NCBI RefSeq assembly: GCF_003205235.1
Contig: NZ_QJSM01000025.1
Location: forward strand, 1-40,586
Reading direction: 5' to 3'
DNA length: 40,586 bases
DNA from: Thermoplasma sp. Kam2015
Lineage (GTDB): Archaea; Thermoplasmatota; Thermoplasmata; Thermoplasmatales; Thermoplasmataceae
Position 1 is the first letter of the stretch. Each line of letters starts with the position of its first letter. Below are positions 7,660 through 18,600 of this stretch, one piece after another. A model generated the notes under the pieces. The model was not told the origin of the DNA and did not search any database. It saw only the letters and a list, made by a program, of their open reading frames with translations. Both the position numbers and the translations under genes were made by a program.

Positions 7660-8119
7660 CAATCTCGTCACCCGCCATGTTCTCTGGTTCATCGTCGCTC
7701 GATGGACCGCTGTCGCCGTCAACTGGCGGCAGCCTCATATCGCTTGAGAGGACATCGCTCGTTGAGAGCACCACATCCTCGCCTATGTATCCCATGGTCT
7801 TCATCAGCGCTGTGATCTGCCCGAACCACATCATGAGGTAATGCAGGTACTTCCACCTGAATTTATAGAAGTTTACCTCTATAAGCGGCTCTACCTGCTT
7901 GAGCTGATGGTATATAGAGGAGAGCTTGGTCTGATAGTTCATCTGCGCATAGGTGCCGGACATGTTGGGCGTATTCTCCACTATGGCCATCAGCATAGTA
8001 TGCAGCTGGACGATGCTTATCAGGTTCTGCTCCAGCTGCTCTGGTGAAGGATCCCTGTTCCTAAGCGTGTCTGAGAGGCTGTAGTAGAGAGCAAGGACCG
8101 GATCTTTGGCGTCAACCAC
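7652..8119 (-). CDS. Hypothetical helical protein
   Basis: 155 residues starting at GTG 8119, which has a strong GGAGGAGGTGAGGAA ahead of it. It begins 4 nt after the previous stop and overlaps the ATPase start. The body is alpha-helical with aromatic-rich helices (YKFRWKYLHYLMMWFGQ, about 86-102). The C-terminal 35 residues are acidic and probably disordered. No signal peptide or clear membrane helix. Position next to the ATPase suggests an adaptor or structural partner, but no family is recognised. Confidence 0.7.
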   Translation of the reverse strand: MVDAKDPVLALYYSLSDTLRNRDPSPEQLEQNLISIVQLHTMLMAIVENTPNMSGTYAQMNYQTKLSSIYHQLKQVEPLIEVNFYKFRWKYLHYLMMWFGQITALMKTMGYIGEDVVLSTSDVLSSDMRLPPVDGDSGPSSDDEPENMAGDEIDG

Positions 8120-8123
8120 TTCC

Positions 8124-9320
8124 TCACCTCCTCCTGAGCCTCAATTTCTTGGCAAAACTTATAATTGATTGTAGAAGCTTATTTTTCTTTGTCTGCGTGA
8201 AATTTGATACATCTGTAGCAATTTCCAAACCCCCGTCATGAGCCTCAGCGCCACGGCTGAAGGACACTGGAGTACTCGGAGCCTCTGCACGGTGCTCCAC
8301 CTTCGGCTCCGCAGGCGCATCCACAGAAGGCGGCTGGCGCTTCTTCTTCGGTAACCGACGGCCCTTGAATATGCGCCTTATTTCGGATATGATCGAGACG
8401 CTCTCCTTAAGGCCATCGAGCATGCCAGCGACCTCGTCCTGAGTGTAGCCCATAGCCTCCATATAACCCAGAACGGCTTCGTTATCCATATTATAGACCG
8501 CAATCATCACCTTGAGCCTCTCCAACGCCACATACTCAGGCACCTTGCCGAAGAATACATACGAACGGATGCCGTTCGGCTCAGGAACGCGGAACGGCGC
8601 TATGGACAACGGGTAGACCGGTATCATGGATCTTCCAGCGTCCTCAATGCCGACCGGGCGGCCAAGCACATGCCAGCCGTCGTCAAGCCTGTAGGCCGAT
8701 ACCAGCGGATCAAGAGAGAGGATGGCAAAGTCTATGAGCTTCTCTTCGTACACTCCCGTCCTGTCGCCCTGCACTTTCAATATCCATATCCGCTTCTCGA
8801 ATGGAGGGTGCCCCTCGGTCTTCATATAGGTATTCATCGGAAATGGGCTTTGAAGCGGTTTCCAGCCTGGCAGCGTGTCATTCTTTGCCACTTTGAAGAA
8901 CATCGGAGTCATTATCTCCTCCATTGCCCTTATCTCCGTGTGATCGGGGTGCTGTGGTGGGATACGCACAACAACCGCTTCGACTGTGTCGTCCAGCAGA
9001 TCCGAAATAGACGGAAACGTGAACTTGGACGAGGGGTCTTCCCTCTCTATCACCGACTTTCTCTTCATATCGTAATAGGAGTTGTCCTTCAGCCCTGGGT
9101 TTTCAAACTCCAGATCCCTGAAGAACAGCTCATCGCCCCACCTCTCCTGCGGGACGCGGTATGGGAAAGACCTCGGATAGTAGTCCCTGCCAGTTTTTTT
9201 CCTCACTGCACGGTGCAGGACTTCTTCCGATGCACGCCTCTGGTGTTCCAGCTTTTTCCTGAATTTTTCCTCGGTGCTGCCGAGGCCTGACAGCATGTCA
9301 TCAAAATCACTGCCCGCCAT
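8124..9320 (-). CDS. Hypothetical protein with basic C-terminus
   Basis: 398 residues, soluble, no signal peptide. The first 45 residues are charged and helical, the middle (about 100-280) is beta-rich and Pro-containing, and about 320-375 is a low-complexity Pro/Ala/Glu linker. The end FAKKLRLRRR is strongly basic and could contact nucleic acid or the membrane. Its first codons lie within the end of the preceding membrane-protein gene (14-nt overlap). I recognise no family. By context it is probably a structural or assembly protein of the element. Confidence 0.7.
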   Translation of the reverse strand: MAGSDFDDMLSGLGSTEEKFRKKLEHQRRASEEVLHRAVRKKTGRDYYPRSFPYRVPQERWGDELFFRDLEFENPGLKDNSYYDMKRKSVIEREDPSSKFTFPSISDLLDDTVEAVVVRIPPQHPDHTEIRAMEEIMTPMFFKVAKNDTLPGWKPLQSPFPMNTYMKTEGHPPFEKRIWILKVQGDRTGVYEEKLIDFAILSLDPLVSAYRLDDGWHVLGRPVGIEDAGRSMIPVYPLSIAPFRVPEPNGIRSYVFFGKVPEYVALERLKVMIAVYNMDNEAVLGYMEAMGYTQDEVAGMLDGLKESVSIISEIRRIFKGRRLPKKKRQPPSVDAPAEPKVEHRAEAPSTPVSFSRGAEAHDGGLEIATDVSNFTQTKKNKLLQSIISFAKKLRLRRR

Positions 9321-10155
9321 TGTTATCAGCCACCTCGCCCTTCTTCTCCATGCTGTCGAGCATTTCCTTCATCTGCTTCAGCCTATTCTTGAGGTCGTTG
9401 AGCTCTGCCGTGGCCGCACCGGCTTCATCTGTCTTTGCGCTCTCGATTATGCGCAGCCTGCGGTCTGTGAGGTCCTTGCCGAACACAAACGACTCAAAGT
9501 CAAGGGTCTCCTTCAACGTCTCATCGTACTGCAGCGTGAGGTTCACAAAGGGCACAATTGTGTCGTAAACAGAGGCCTTTGCTATGAACCTGTGCTCAGG
9601 AAAATGGTGCCACTGGAAGTGCATCCATACTGGATAGTCCCCATTATCCGCAAACTCCATATCATCCACGGCGTAGGCGACTCCCCCGTCAGTGCTGCGG
9701 ACGGTGTTAACCAGGCCGTCTGTCTGTATATACTGCATTACCTTTGCGGGGATGTAGTAAGTACCCCTATTTATGGTGCCATGTTCAGAGTCTATCTTAT
9801 CATAGTACACCTTCGTGTACGCTGGATGGTAGAACCTGCTGACGAGGATCGCGCTGATCAGCATACCGAAGATGAGCGTGGGGATGGCTATCGTCAGGCC
9901 TACGAGGAAATAGGCTGCGGTAAAGAGCACCGCGCCAAGTATTATAGAGGGGAGGGAGTCGATGATGTCCCTCTTCAGCGAGAAGGTCTGCTCCATGATC
10001 TCCTTCAGCTTCGCAATCATGGCCTCAGTCTGCGTATCAAGATCGACGTCAGGTTTTTCTCCGGTTACAGCTGCTCTGATGGCGGCCTGCTCCCTCTCTA
10101 TGTAGCTCTCTTCACGGGCTATTCTCTTATTTCTTATTCTCGATATTAGACCCAT
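9307..10155 (-). CDS. Membrane protein with two central TM helices and a C-terminal coiled coil
   Basis: About 282 residues. A charged cytoplasmic-type N-terminus (RIRNKRIAREESYIEREQ) precedes two adjacent hydrophobic helices at about 69-107. A folded domain of about 130 residues follows, then a heptad-like coiled coil at about 248-272 (LNDLKNRLKQMKEMLDSMEK). The start is ATG 10155, overlapping the previous TGA by one base (TGATG), with GGGTGG upstream. Probably an inner-membrane component of a virion or secretion apparatus; family unknown. Confidence 0.75.
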   Translation of the reverse strand: MGLISRIRNKRIAREESYIEREQAAIRAAVTGEKPDVDLDTQTEAMIAKLKEIMEQTFSLKRDIIDSLPSIILGAVLFTAAYFLVGLTIAIPTLIFGMLISAILVSRFYHPAYTKVYYDKIDSEHGTINRGTYYIPAKVMQYIQTDGLVNTVRSTDGGVAYAVDDMEFADNGDYPVWMHFQWHHFPEHRFIAKASVYDTIVPFVNLTLQYDETLKETLDFESFVFGKDLTDRRLRIIESAKTDEAGAATAELNDLKNRLKQMKEMLDSMEKKGEVADNNGGQ

Positions 10156-11033
10156 CAATCCACCCTTATAGCTTTGCGGTCCTTTCTTCTCGCAACAATA
10201 GGCCCTACAATAAGGGCACTCGCAACTATGATCAGCACAACACCCGCATCAACCTTTACCTTAAAGAGATTAAGATAGGCCTGGGTATATATAGGAATGG
10301 GCGCCGGTGGGGCATATATCTTCTGCAGTGGAGCCGTCGCTATTGGAATGCCCTGAAACCTGTACGCTACCGAATTAAGATCCACAACCACGTCCGATGT
10401 GCTCGCGTTGACGTAGAGTAGGAATGTATGCTTGCCGACAAAAGAACCAGATGCTACGTAGCCTCCGTTTGAGAATATGGTGTAAGTGGCCTTCTGCGAC
10501 GAATACATGGTAATGTTCCAGTATGGATACATTATGGGCAGAATGCGGTAGGTGGCGTTTGCAGCGATGAGCGGGGAGGCGTAGAGGAACTGGTCATTGC
10601 TTCCCAGCGTGGAAACCGCGTAGACAGCCTGAAAACTGTATGTGGTAACCGACTGCACGACGGTAACGTTAAACGCATAGAAAGACAACGGCGTTGAGCC
10701 AGGCGCCTTGCTTATATTGAAGTAGAGGTCCCCGTGCCCGCTGATCGTAAAGGATACGGTCTCCGGGGTTGAAGCAAATCCGTTCTGCACAACCTTTCCA
10801 TTGTAGGAAATATTGTACTGGCCGTAGTCTATGAAGACGTTGATCACGGGCAACACGGTGTCGTTGTATGAATCGAGAGGCACCGCCAGCGTTATGTTCG
10901 TGACGGGTGATGAAGACCATACGGATATATAGGGATTGGCAGGTGCAGGTGGGGCTGACGCCGAAGCAGTCGATGGTGCAGAAAGAAGCACGGCAGCGGA
11001 CGCCAGAAGAATCAAAATGAACGCCCTGTTCAT
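10155..11033 (-). CDS. Secreted, C-terminally anchored surface protein
   Basis: 292 residues. A classical signal peptide occupies residues 1-25 (FILILLASAAVLLSAPSTAS), followed by a beta-rich, Ser/Thr/Asn-rich ectodomain with several N-x-S/T sites. A membrane anchor lies at about 262-280, followed by the basic tail ARRKDRKAIRVD. This type I topology is what one expects of a viral spike or pilus-like surface protein. Its ATG overlaps the stop of the small membrane gene upstream (ATGA). No sequence family is recognised. Confidence 0.8.
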   Translation of the reverse strand: MNRAFILILLASAAVLLSAPSTASASAPPAPANPYISVWSSSPVTNITLAVPLDSYNDTVLPVINVFIDYGQYNISYNGKVVQNGFASTPETVSFTISGHGDLYFNISKAPGSTPLSFYAFNVTVVQSVTTYSFQAVYAVSTLGSNDQFLYASPLIAANATYRILPIMYPYWNITMYSSQKATYTIFSNGGYVASGSFVGKHTFLLYVNASTSDVVVDLNSVAYRFQGIPIATAPLQKIYAPPAPIPIYTQAYLNLFKVKVDAGVVLIIVASALIVGPIVARRKDRKAIRVD

Positions 11034-11203
11034 GCGCCCAACACCTGATGTGGCATATTCGGAAGGGCCAGCACAAGCGATCCTGAGATGAAGTGACGTA
11101 CATCCGATATTATGATTGGAAGGGTAAGGCCCATCTTAACTGCAAAAACAATGAACAATATCACAATTATTATGATTAACGCCGCAGATATAACTGCTCC
11201 CAT
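11030..11203 (-). CDS. Small membrane protein, 57 residues
   Basis: An uninterrupted frame from ATG 11203 to TGA 11030-11032 encodes MGAVISAALIIIIVILFIVF and continues with a charged turn (AVKMG) and a second hydrophobic stretch. GAGGTG stands about 12 nt before the ATG, and the stop overlaps the ATG of the next gene, so it belongs to the operon. The IS605-type element lies immediately upstream and separates it from the giant-protein gene. Such tiny hydrophobic proteins are typical of archaeal virus envelopes. Confidence 0.65.
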   Translation of the reverse strand: MGAVISAALIIIIVILFIVFAVKMGLTLPIIISDVRHFISGSLVLALPNMPHQVLGA

Positions 11204-11257
11204 ATATTCATTTACACCTCAAAAAATGAATGCTCAAGAAAAATTTAAAGTTCGCGT

Positions 11258-12609
11258 ATTTAAAAGAGAAGTTAGGGGTTTGGGGGAAGCTGTAAATCTC
11301 AACCTCTTCGTACAAGAGATACACGGACTTCCCTCAATGGAAATATTTATAAACAATTTACCATACTTATAGATAGTGATAACAGCCACCAAAGTGAAGC
11401 TGTATCCAAACGAAGGACAGAAAATTTTACTGGAGAAGCACTTTGGCAGCTGTAGATTCGTATACAATTATTTCTTAGCGAAGAGGGACGAATACTATAT
11501 AACGCATAGGGATGCTAAAAAATCCTCTTTAAACTATTTAGACACACAGAACATGCTCATCGATCTAAAGAAGGAATATCCATGGCTGTACGAGATCAAC
11601 GCCCAATCACTTCAGATGTCTCTACGTTTCTTAGACAATGCATTCAAGAACTTCTTTCATAAGAATGCAGATCATCCAAGATTCAAAAAGAAAGGTATTA
11701 ACGAATACTTTGCAGTACCACAGCACATAAAAATTCAAGGAAACAGGATCTATTTCCCAAAGTTCTCTGAAGGCATATACTTCAAGGGATCTAGAGAGAA
11801 ACTTTCAAAGATCAAAGACGTCAACGAGATAATAATAACAAAGGATTCAGGATACTACTACTGTTCCATAATATATGAGATACCAGAAGAGTTCCCAGAG
11901 AAGAAACCATTATCTGAAGAGAACTCCGTTGGCATAGATCTAGGCATCGAGAAGTTCGCAACATTATCGGATGGAACAGTGATAGAGAATCCAAGGTTCA
12001 TAAAGAAGATAGAAAAAAGAATAAGACGATTACAAAAACAGTTATCAAGAAAGCAGAATGGATCGAAGAATAGAAGGAAGCATATACTTAAATTACAGAA
12101 GGAGTATATGAAGATCAGGAATATGCGTGAAGACTTCGATGATAAAATATCGACTGCGATAGCCAAGCGGTACGATACCATCGTCATCGAAGATCTGAAC
12201 GTATCAGGCATGTTTAGAAACCACCATATTGCAAAGAGTCTAAGTGATGTTTCTTTCTATTCCTTCAAGCAGAAACTGGAATGGAAAGCAGAAAAATATG
12301 GAAAGAATATAATAGAGATAGGAAGATTCGATCCATCATCTAAGATATGTTCAAGATGCGGTAACATAAAGCATGATCTGAAGTTATCAGATCGCATATA
12401 TCATTGTGATGTATGTGGTCTCATCATAGACAGGGATCTGAATGCCGCCAAGAACATAAGGAAAATTGGACTTATAAAAGTAGGGCTGGTGCAGTCCGAA
12501 CTTACGCCTGTGGAGATCGCAACATCGGGCTTGTATGGAATATATCCGTACAGGCAGATGTCGGTCGTTGAATCAGGAAGCTCCGAAGCTTCAGCTTAGG
12601 AGTAGCTCA
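11258..12609 (+). mobile_element. Complete IS605-type element (IS1341 group, TnpB only)
   Basis: About 1350 bp bounded by the ends shared with the three MITE copies. The left end ATTTAAAAGAGAAGTTAGGG is followed by a hairpin (GGGGGAAG pairing with CTTCCCTC around an inner CTCTT/AAGAG stem), and the right end is GCTTAGGAGTAGCTCA. It has no terminal inverted repeats and no tnpA, so any movement would need TnpA in trans. It is inserted between the giant surface gene and the small membrane gene, opposite to the operon, so it probably affects read-through. TTTAAAT-like sequences in its left end could drive the downstream genes. Confidence 0.85.
11376..12599 (+). CDS. tnpB: TnpB RNA-guided nuclease of the IS605-type element
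   Basis: 407 residues from GTG 11376. The N-terminal OrfB helix-turn-helix region (KVKLYPNEGQKILLEKHF) is followed by the split RuvC nuclease: GIDLGIEKFATLS with the first Asp (~187), VIEDLNVSGM with the Glu (~271), the zinc ribbon CSRCG...CDVCG (~325-345), and DRDLNAAKN with the last Asp (~352). All catalytic residues are present. TnpB proteins cut DNA guided by an RNA made from the 3' end of the element. The tail after the last Asp (PVEIATSGLYGIYPYRQM) overlaps the region kept in the MITEs, which fits a guide-RNA scaffold there. Confidence 0.92.
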   Translation: MITATKVKLYPNEGQKILLEKHFGSCRFVYNYFLAKRDEYYITHRDAKKSSLNYLDTQNMLIDLKKEYPWLYEINAQSLQMSLRFLDNAFKNFFHKNADHPRFKKKGINEYFAVPQHIKIQGNRIYFPKFSEGIYFKGSREKLSKIKDVNEIIITKDSGYYYCSIIYEIPEEFPEKKPLSEENSVGIDLGIEKFATLSDGTVIENPRFIKKIEKRIRRLQKQLSRKQNGSKNRRKHILKLQKEYMKIRNMREDFDDKISTAIAKRYDTIVIEDLNVSGMFRNHHIAKSLSDVSFYSFKQKLEWKAEKYGKNIIEIGRFDPSSKICSRCGNIKHDLKLSDRIYHCDVCGLIIDRDLNAAKNIRKIGLIKVGLVQSELTPVEIATSGLYGIYPYRQMSVVESGSSEASA

Positions 12610-12630
12610 CACTTGAGGATTTTCCCATTT
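12500..12630 (+). ncRNA. Predicted guide RNA (omegaRNA/reRNA) at the IS605-type right end
   Basis: In characterised TnpB systems the guide RNA scaffold is the 3' end of tnpB plus the right end, and the first ~16-20 nt beyond the element are the guide. Here the segment from about 12500 to 12609 is the part retained in all three MITEs, although they lost the coding region, and it contains internal stems (for example GCCTGT with ACAGGC). The guide would be the flank starting CACTTGAGGATTTTCC. The limits are approximate, and expression is inferred from the family rather than seen. Confidence 0.45.
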
Positions 12631-12644
12631 TTTCCTTGTTTTTC

Positions 12645-15600
12645 CTACATTCTTCTCTTCCTGAATGCGCTGAAGAATCCCTTGAGGCCACCCCGCTTCG
12701 GCTGGCTCTGCGGCAAGTTGAGGAAGAGCTGGTTCTGGACAGGCCTGCCTATCTGCATTTGCTGCTGTACCGGCGGCTGTATCGGAGGCGGGGCCTGTGG
12801 TTGAACCGGCGGCTGGACAGGCCTTGGCTGTACAGGTGGCGGGGCAACAGGGTTCTGTACGGGCATTTGAAGGTTCAGGCCCGTTGGAACCACTGGGTTC
12901 TGTTTTCCGCGGTGCAGTCTGCTCAGCATGCTGTCCACAACCGACCTCTTCGCCTTAACATCGAAGCCACCGATGTTGAGATCGATAGTCCTGCGGCTTC
13001 TGCGGTCGAGATAGAAGGCCACAGACAGGCCTATACCCGTGACGATGGACAGCAGCGATATCACCATGTCCAGGCCTCCTCCGAAGAAGCTCACAAGAGA
13101 GAATCCCTGACTGCGCCCGAACTGCGACGATACGAAGTACTGCACTACGATGAAGTTGGACTCCCCGTTTACCGTGAAGGCCACTATCTTGAGGTTGTTT
13201 GTGCCAGCTGGATAGTCTCCGGCGTAGAGCGTCAGGTTGTAGTGATAGCCGTCTGTGGTGTTGACAAGCGTTGGCTCAAGGACCTGCGTCCCTATGAAGG
13301 CCTCTACAATGGAGAGCGGTGCTGAAGAAAGCACGGTTATTTCGTAGGTCGTGTATGGTCCGTTGACCACGGAATGGGCCTCGATGACTATGTTGGCGTT
13401 GGTCGATACCGGGAGTATGGACACATTCACCGAATACGCTGCGGTTGCGCCGAGGGAATCGACAACGTATGCAGACACCGTGTAATTGCCGACCGTTGGG
13501 AAGTAGAGCTCCTGCTCCTGGCCTGACAGGCTATGGCCCATATACTCCCATGTGACCGTATAGACGCTCGAATCTGGATCGGTGACCGTTGCGTTCACGT
13601 CCACCAGTGTGCCTACGGGCATTACCTTTGGCAGCGTGAACGATACGGATATCGGCGCTGGATACAGCCTCACCTTGAGGTACTGGACGTACGTACCGCC
13701 GTTGTACTTGAACGTAGCTATGACAGTGTTGAACTCGTTGTATATGGGGAACCTGTAGGATACGTTCATTCCGGTCAGCGTCTGGCCGTTGGGGAACGAC
13801 CATGACATGCTGTACGGGCCAGGCGCGTCCCAGTTCGGTATGGCCTCAAAGTGGAATGTGGTCAGTATTGTCCCGTTCACCGTCGGCGAATATAAGAACG
13901 TTACGGGCGCGGGAAGCGATTCTACGGTGAGGCTTGCAGATCCAGTTGCACCGTTGGATGCCACCACGCTGAGCGTTACCGTGTAATTTCCTGAGGGGAA
14001 AACGTACACCGGATCTGGCTGGAGCGAGTAGTGGCCATTCCCGAAAGACCAGTTGTAGGCGTACGACGAACCGCCGAGGACAGAAGAGGAGAACTGCACG
14101 GCAAGCGGTGCAAAGCCGTAGGTTTCATTCGCAGCTATGGCCACATAGAGATGCACGGTGACGGAGAAGTTCTGGACATCGACGTAGCCCGATGCGTCCT
14201 TCACCTGAACCTCGAAGGTCTCCGGCCCTGCGGATCTGAATGCATGCGTAATATTCGCTCCGGAGAACTGCTCGCCTGACGGGAAGTACCACTGCACGGC
14301 ATACGGCTTGATGCCGCCGGATATGTTAAGCGAGAGCTGCTCTTGCTCGGAGGCGATGATCCTGGAAGGCGCTATCAGCGATGCGTGCGGGTCCGGAAAT
14401 ACGGTCTCATTTATCTCGGCTATGGCTTCCCTTCCGAATGCATCTGTCACGGTGAGCTGCACAACGTAGGAGCCTGAGGCCGGGAATGCGAACGTCAGCG
14501 TGGCATTGGAGTAGGTATGGCCGGCTATGAGCCATGAATATGTGTATGGGCCCGTGCCGTTTGCGAGTATGGATCTGAACTCTATGGGCACGTTTGCATC
14601 AGTGCGGTTCGTGGGCGTAACGATGGAGACGGACGGGTTGGGCCTCACCGTTATTGTGGAGCGCAGGATTACCGATTCGCCGGCTGAGTCGTTCACATAG
14701 GCGGTTATCTCGTATGTGCCGGCCTTCGTGAAGTACTGCGAATACGAAGAGGATGAGGACACCTTGACGCCGTTTATCAATACTGCGTACGTGTATGACG
14801 GCGTTCCATTGGCAGCTGTCAGCGTTATGTTGTCCGTGATGTTCTCATCGACGGTCGGGTATTTGACCGATATGGAGGCATGAAGCGCCGGGTTTACGAC
14901 GACCGATACGCTGTATGTGGCGTTGTGGCCAAGATCATCGATGACTACGAGCTTCACAGTGTATGTGCCAGGCACAGCGAACAAGTAAGTCTGATCTTGC
15001 TGGGACGATACAAGGTTGCCGTTTACGTACCACTCATACGTATAAGGAGAGGTGCCTCCAGAGACATGCGATGCAAACGATACGGACATGCCCTCATCGA
15101 TGGAGCTGGCCGAATCCGATATTGAAACGCTCACAGGGGCGTTGACCGTTATCGTAACCGATGCGCTCGAAGCCTCGCCGAAGGAGTCCTTAACGATCAG
15201 CGTGATCGTATACGATCCTGATGATGGGAAGGCATGCGATGCGTCCGCGCCGTAGGCGAAGACCGCTCCGTTGATCTCCCAGGTATAGTTGTACGGAGAG
15301 ACGCCTCCGGACACGCCGGACAGGAACGATACGGACATGCCCTCATCGATCGCCGTGCGGTTGGCGTATATCGATGCTACAGGCAGCGGCTCGACATATA
15401 CAGCACGCGAGAAAGTGGCGGTGTAGCCGAAGTAGTCCCTCAGCGTGACGTTTACATAGTAGGTCCCGGGTGCTGGGAAGGCATGGGCGATCGATGGACC
15501 ATATCCTATGATGGCTCCATTTACGTACCATGTGTAGTTGTACGGGGATGTGCCGTAGAGAGGCGTTGCATTGAATTCGTCCTGTACGCCCTGATCTATG

Positions 15601-18600
15601 TACACATACTTGACGCTGAAGGAGACAGACGGCGGTGAAACAACATCGACGGTAACGTTGCTTGAAACGGTATAGCCGTTTGCGTCTGTCATCTTCACGG
15701 TTACCGTGTATGTACCCACCGCGTTGAACACATAGGTGAACGATGCGGAAGTGGATATGACGTTACCGTCCAGCACCCATTCATACGTATACGGGCTGAG
15801 GCCTCCAGACCCGGATGCGGTGAATGTCTCTGCGTATCCTGCATCCATCTGCGAGTAATCTGCCTTTGCCGACACCGATGGATCTGGATGCACGGTAACC
15901 GTGGTAGATGAGACCGCGGTCTTGCCAACGGCGTCCGTGATCTCGACCTCAACGGTGTAATTTCCGGGCGAAGCGAAGGAATAGCTGAATGACGAGCTGT
16001 TTGATAAGGCCTGGCCATTGACGTACCATTCGTATTTGTACGGAGATGTACCGTTTGAAACCTTCACGGTAAATGTCTCACCCTGACCGGCATCGAGCGA
16101 TGCCCTCGGTGCATAGATCTGGCTCGATGGGTCTGCATTGACAGCCTCTATCAGCGTTGAGGACTCAACGGAGTAGCCTATGCCGTCCTTGACCACGACG
16201 TATATGCCGTAGGTTCCAGAGGAAGTAAAGGACGTAGTGTATTGGTAGGACGTGGCTCCTGATATTGCCGTACCATTGGACCAGTACCACTGGTATGAAT
16301 AAGAACCAGTTCCGCCTGAAGCTGATGCTGTGAATGTTATGGAGTTGCCGATGTCTGTGGGGTTCTGGCTTGACGATATGCTTACGGATGGATCTGTATT
16401 GACCGTTATGACTGTGGTTGCGGTTGCGGTGACGCCGTCTCCGTCGGTCACAGTCAGCGTGACGTTGTACGAACCTGATGATGAGAAGGAATAGGTGACG
16501 TTCTCAGTGTTGAATATGTGCCCCTGTATATCCCATCTGTACGTATAGCCGGGCGAGCCGCCGCTGACGGACGGATCGAACAGATCCACAACACCCGCGT
16601 CAACGCTCGTGTACTTGGCGGTTATGGCAGCGGTTGGGGGTGTGTTTGCCCTGACGGTTATTGATACGTTGTACCACTTTCCCTGAACGATGTAGTGCGC
16701 AGATATGGGGAATGATGCGATGCTGGTGTTCTCAAACGTGAGACCGATCTGCACATCGTTGGCGTCGGCAGTCTGGTTGATATCATCTACAAACCAGTAC
16801 ACGTTTCCGCCGGCTATGGAGCCGTTTACAACTATGCCCCAATAGTTCTCTTTTCCATAGGTTATGTTTGTCGGGCCTGCAATGTATATTGAGGGGAGCT
16901 GATCGGCTGTTATAGCTACCGCTGAAGTGTTCGTCTGGTTCAGGCCATCCCTTATCTTAACCTCGATTGTGTAGGTGCCTGGAGCTCCGAACTTGTAGGT
17001 CAGATAGGCCCCGTATCCTATTACCGCAGAACCGTTGAGCCATGTGTAATTATACGAGCCGGTTCCGTAGGATCCGGATGCCCTGAACAGGTCATTTGTG
17101 CCGGCGTAAACGGGATTGTACTGAACGGATATTGAAACGGACGGCTGATGGTTGACCACTATTGTCTCAGATGCGGAGGCAGTATCGCCCAACGAGTCCC
17201 TGATCGTGACCGAGGCCGTGTATGTGCCAGGCTCGCTGAAAGTGACCGTTGGATCCTGAGCGTAGTATGTGGCGCCGTTGATCGTCCAGGTGTAATTATA
17301 CGAGCCGGTGCCACCGGAAGCTGATGCGGTGAACGTTACAGGAACGCCTGTATCTGTTGGGCTGGGTGATTCGCTCACCGCCACTGATGGATCTACGTTC
17401 ACCGTCTCAGTTAGAGTTGAAGATTGAGCCGTATTGCCGTTTGCGTCCTTGACCACGACGTATATGCCGTAGGTTCCGGAGGAAGTAAAGGACGTAGTGT
17501 ATTGGTAGGATGTGGCTCCTGATATTGCCGTACCGTTGGACCAGTACCACTGGTATGAATAAGAACCAGTTCCGCCTGAAGCGGACGCAGTGAACGTAAC
17601 GGAATTACCGATGTCTGTGGGGTTCTGGGATGATGAGATCGAAACCGATGGATCTGTATTAACAGTCTCAGTTATAGTATTTGAGGTTGCAGAATTGCCT
17701 ACGCTGTCCTTGATTATGACATAGACACCATACGTTCCTGAGGAAGAGAATGATGTGGTGTATGACTGTGAGGTCGCTCCTGATATTGCCGTACCGTTGG
17801 ACCAGTACCACTGATATGTGTAGCTTCCTGTACCACCACTTGGTGATGCTGTGAACGTAACGGAATTACCGATGTCTGTGGGGTTCTGGGAAGAGGTTAT
17901 GCTTACGGATGGATCAGGATTTACCGTCTCATCTATCGTATTTGAGGTTGCAGAATTGCCTACGCTGTCCTTGATTATGACATAGACAGAATCAGAGCCG
18001 GAAGACGAAAAAGACGTTGTATATGTCGATGAGGTTGCTCCCGACACTGCTGCACCGTTCAGATACCACTGATACGTGTATGAACCAGAACCTCCACTGG
18101 GGGAAGCGGTGAATGTGACGCTATTGCCGATGTCTGTGGGGTTCTGGGAAGAGGTTATGCTTACGGATGGATCTGAATACACCGTCTCCGTAAATGAATA
18201 TGATGCTGAGTCGCCGACCGAGTCCTTGATCGTCACGTTGACGTAATAGGTACCGGGAGATGAGAAGGACGTTGAGAATGTAGAGGTGGTAGACGACTGC
18301 ACTGCTCCATTGAGATACCAGGTGTATGAGAATGCCCCCGTTCCTCCGGAAGCGGACGCAGTGAACGTGACGCTGTTCCCGACATCCGTTGGATTCTGGC
18401 TAGACGATATGCTTACGGATGGATCTGGATTCACGGTTTCGGTAATCGTATTTGATTGAGCTGAATTGCCAATACCGTCATGGACAACTACATAGATATT
18501 ATAGGTTCCAGACGAGGAAAACGAAGTTGTATATGTGGACGACGTAGCTCCGGACACAGGATTGCCGTTGAGGTACCACTGGTATGAATAAGAACCAGTT

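Noticed and set aside
9274-10149. Plus-strand frame of 291 codons
   Set aside because: Antisense to a membrane-protein gene that has overlapping neighbours and a ribosome-binding site; the plus-strand product is rich in Arg, His and Leu without any motif.
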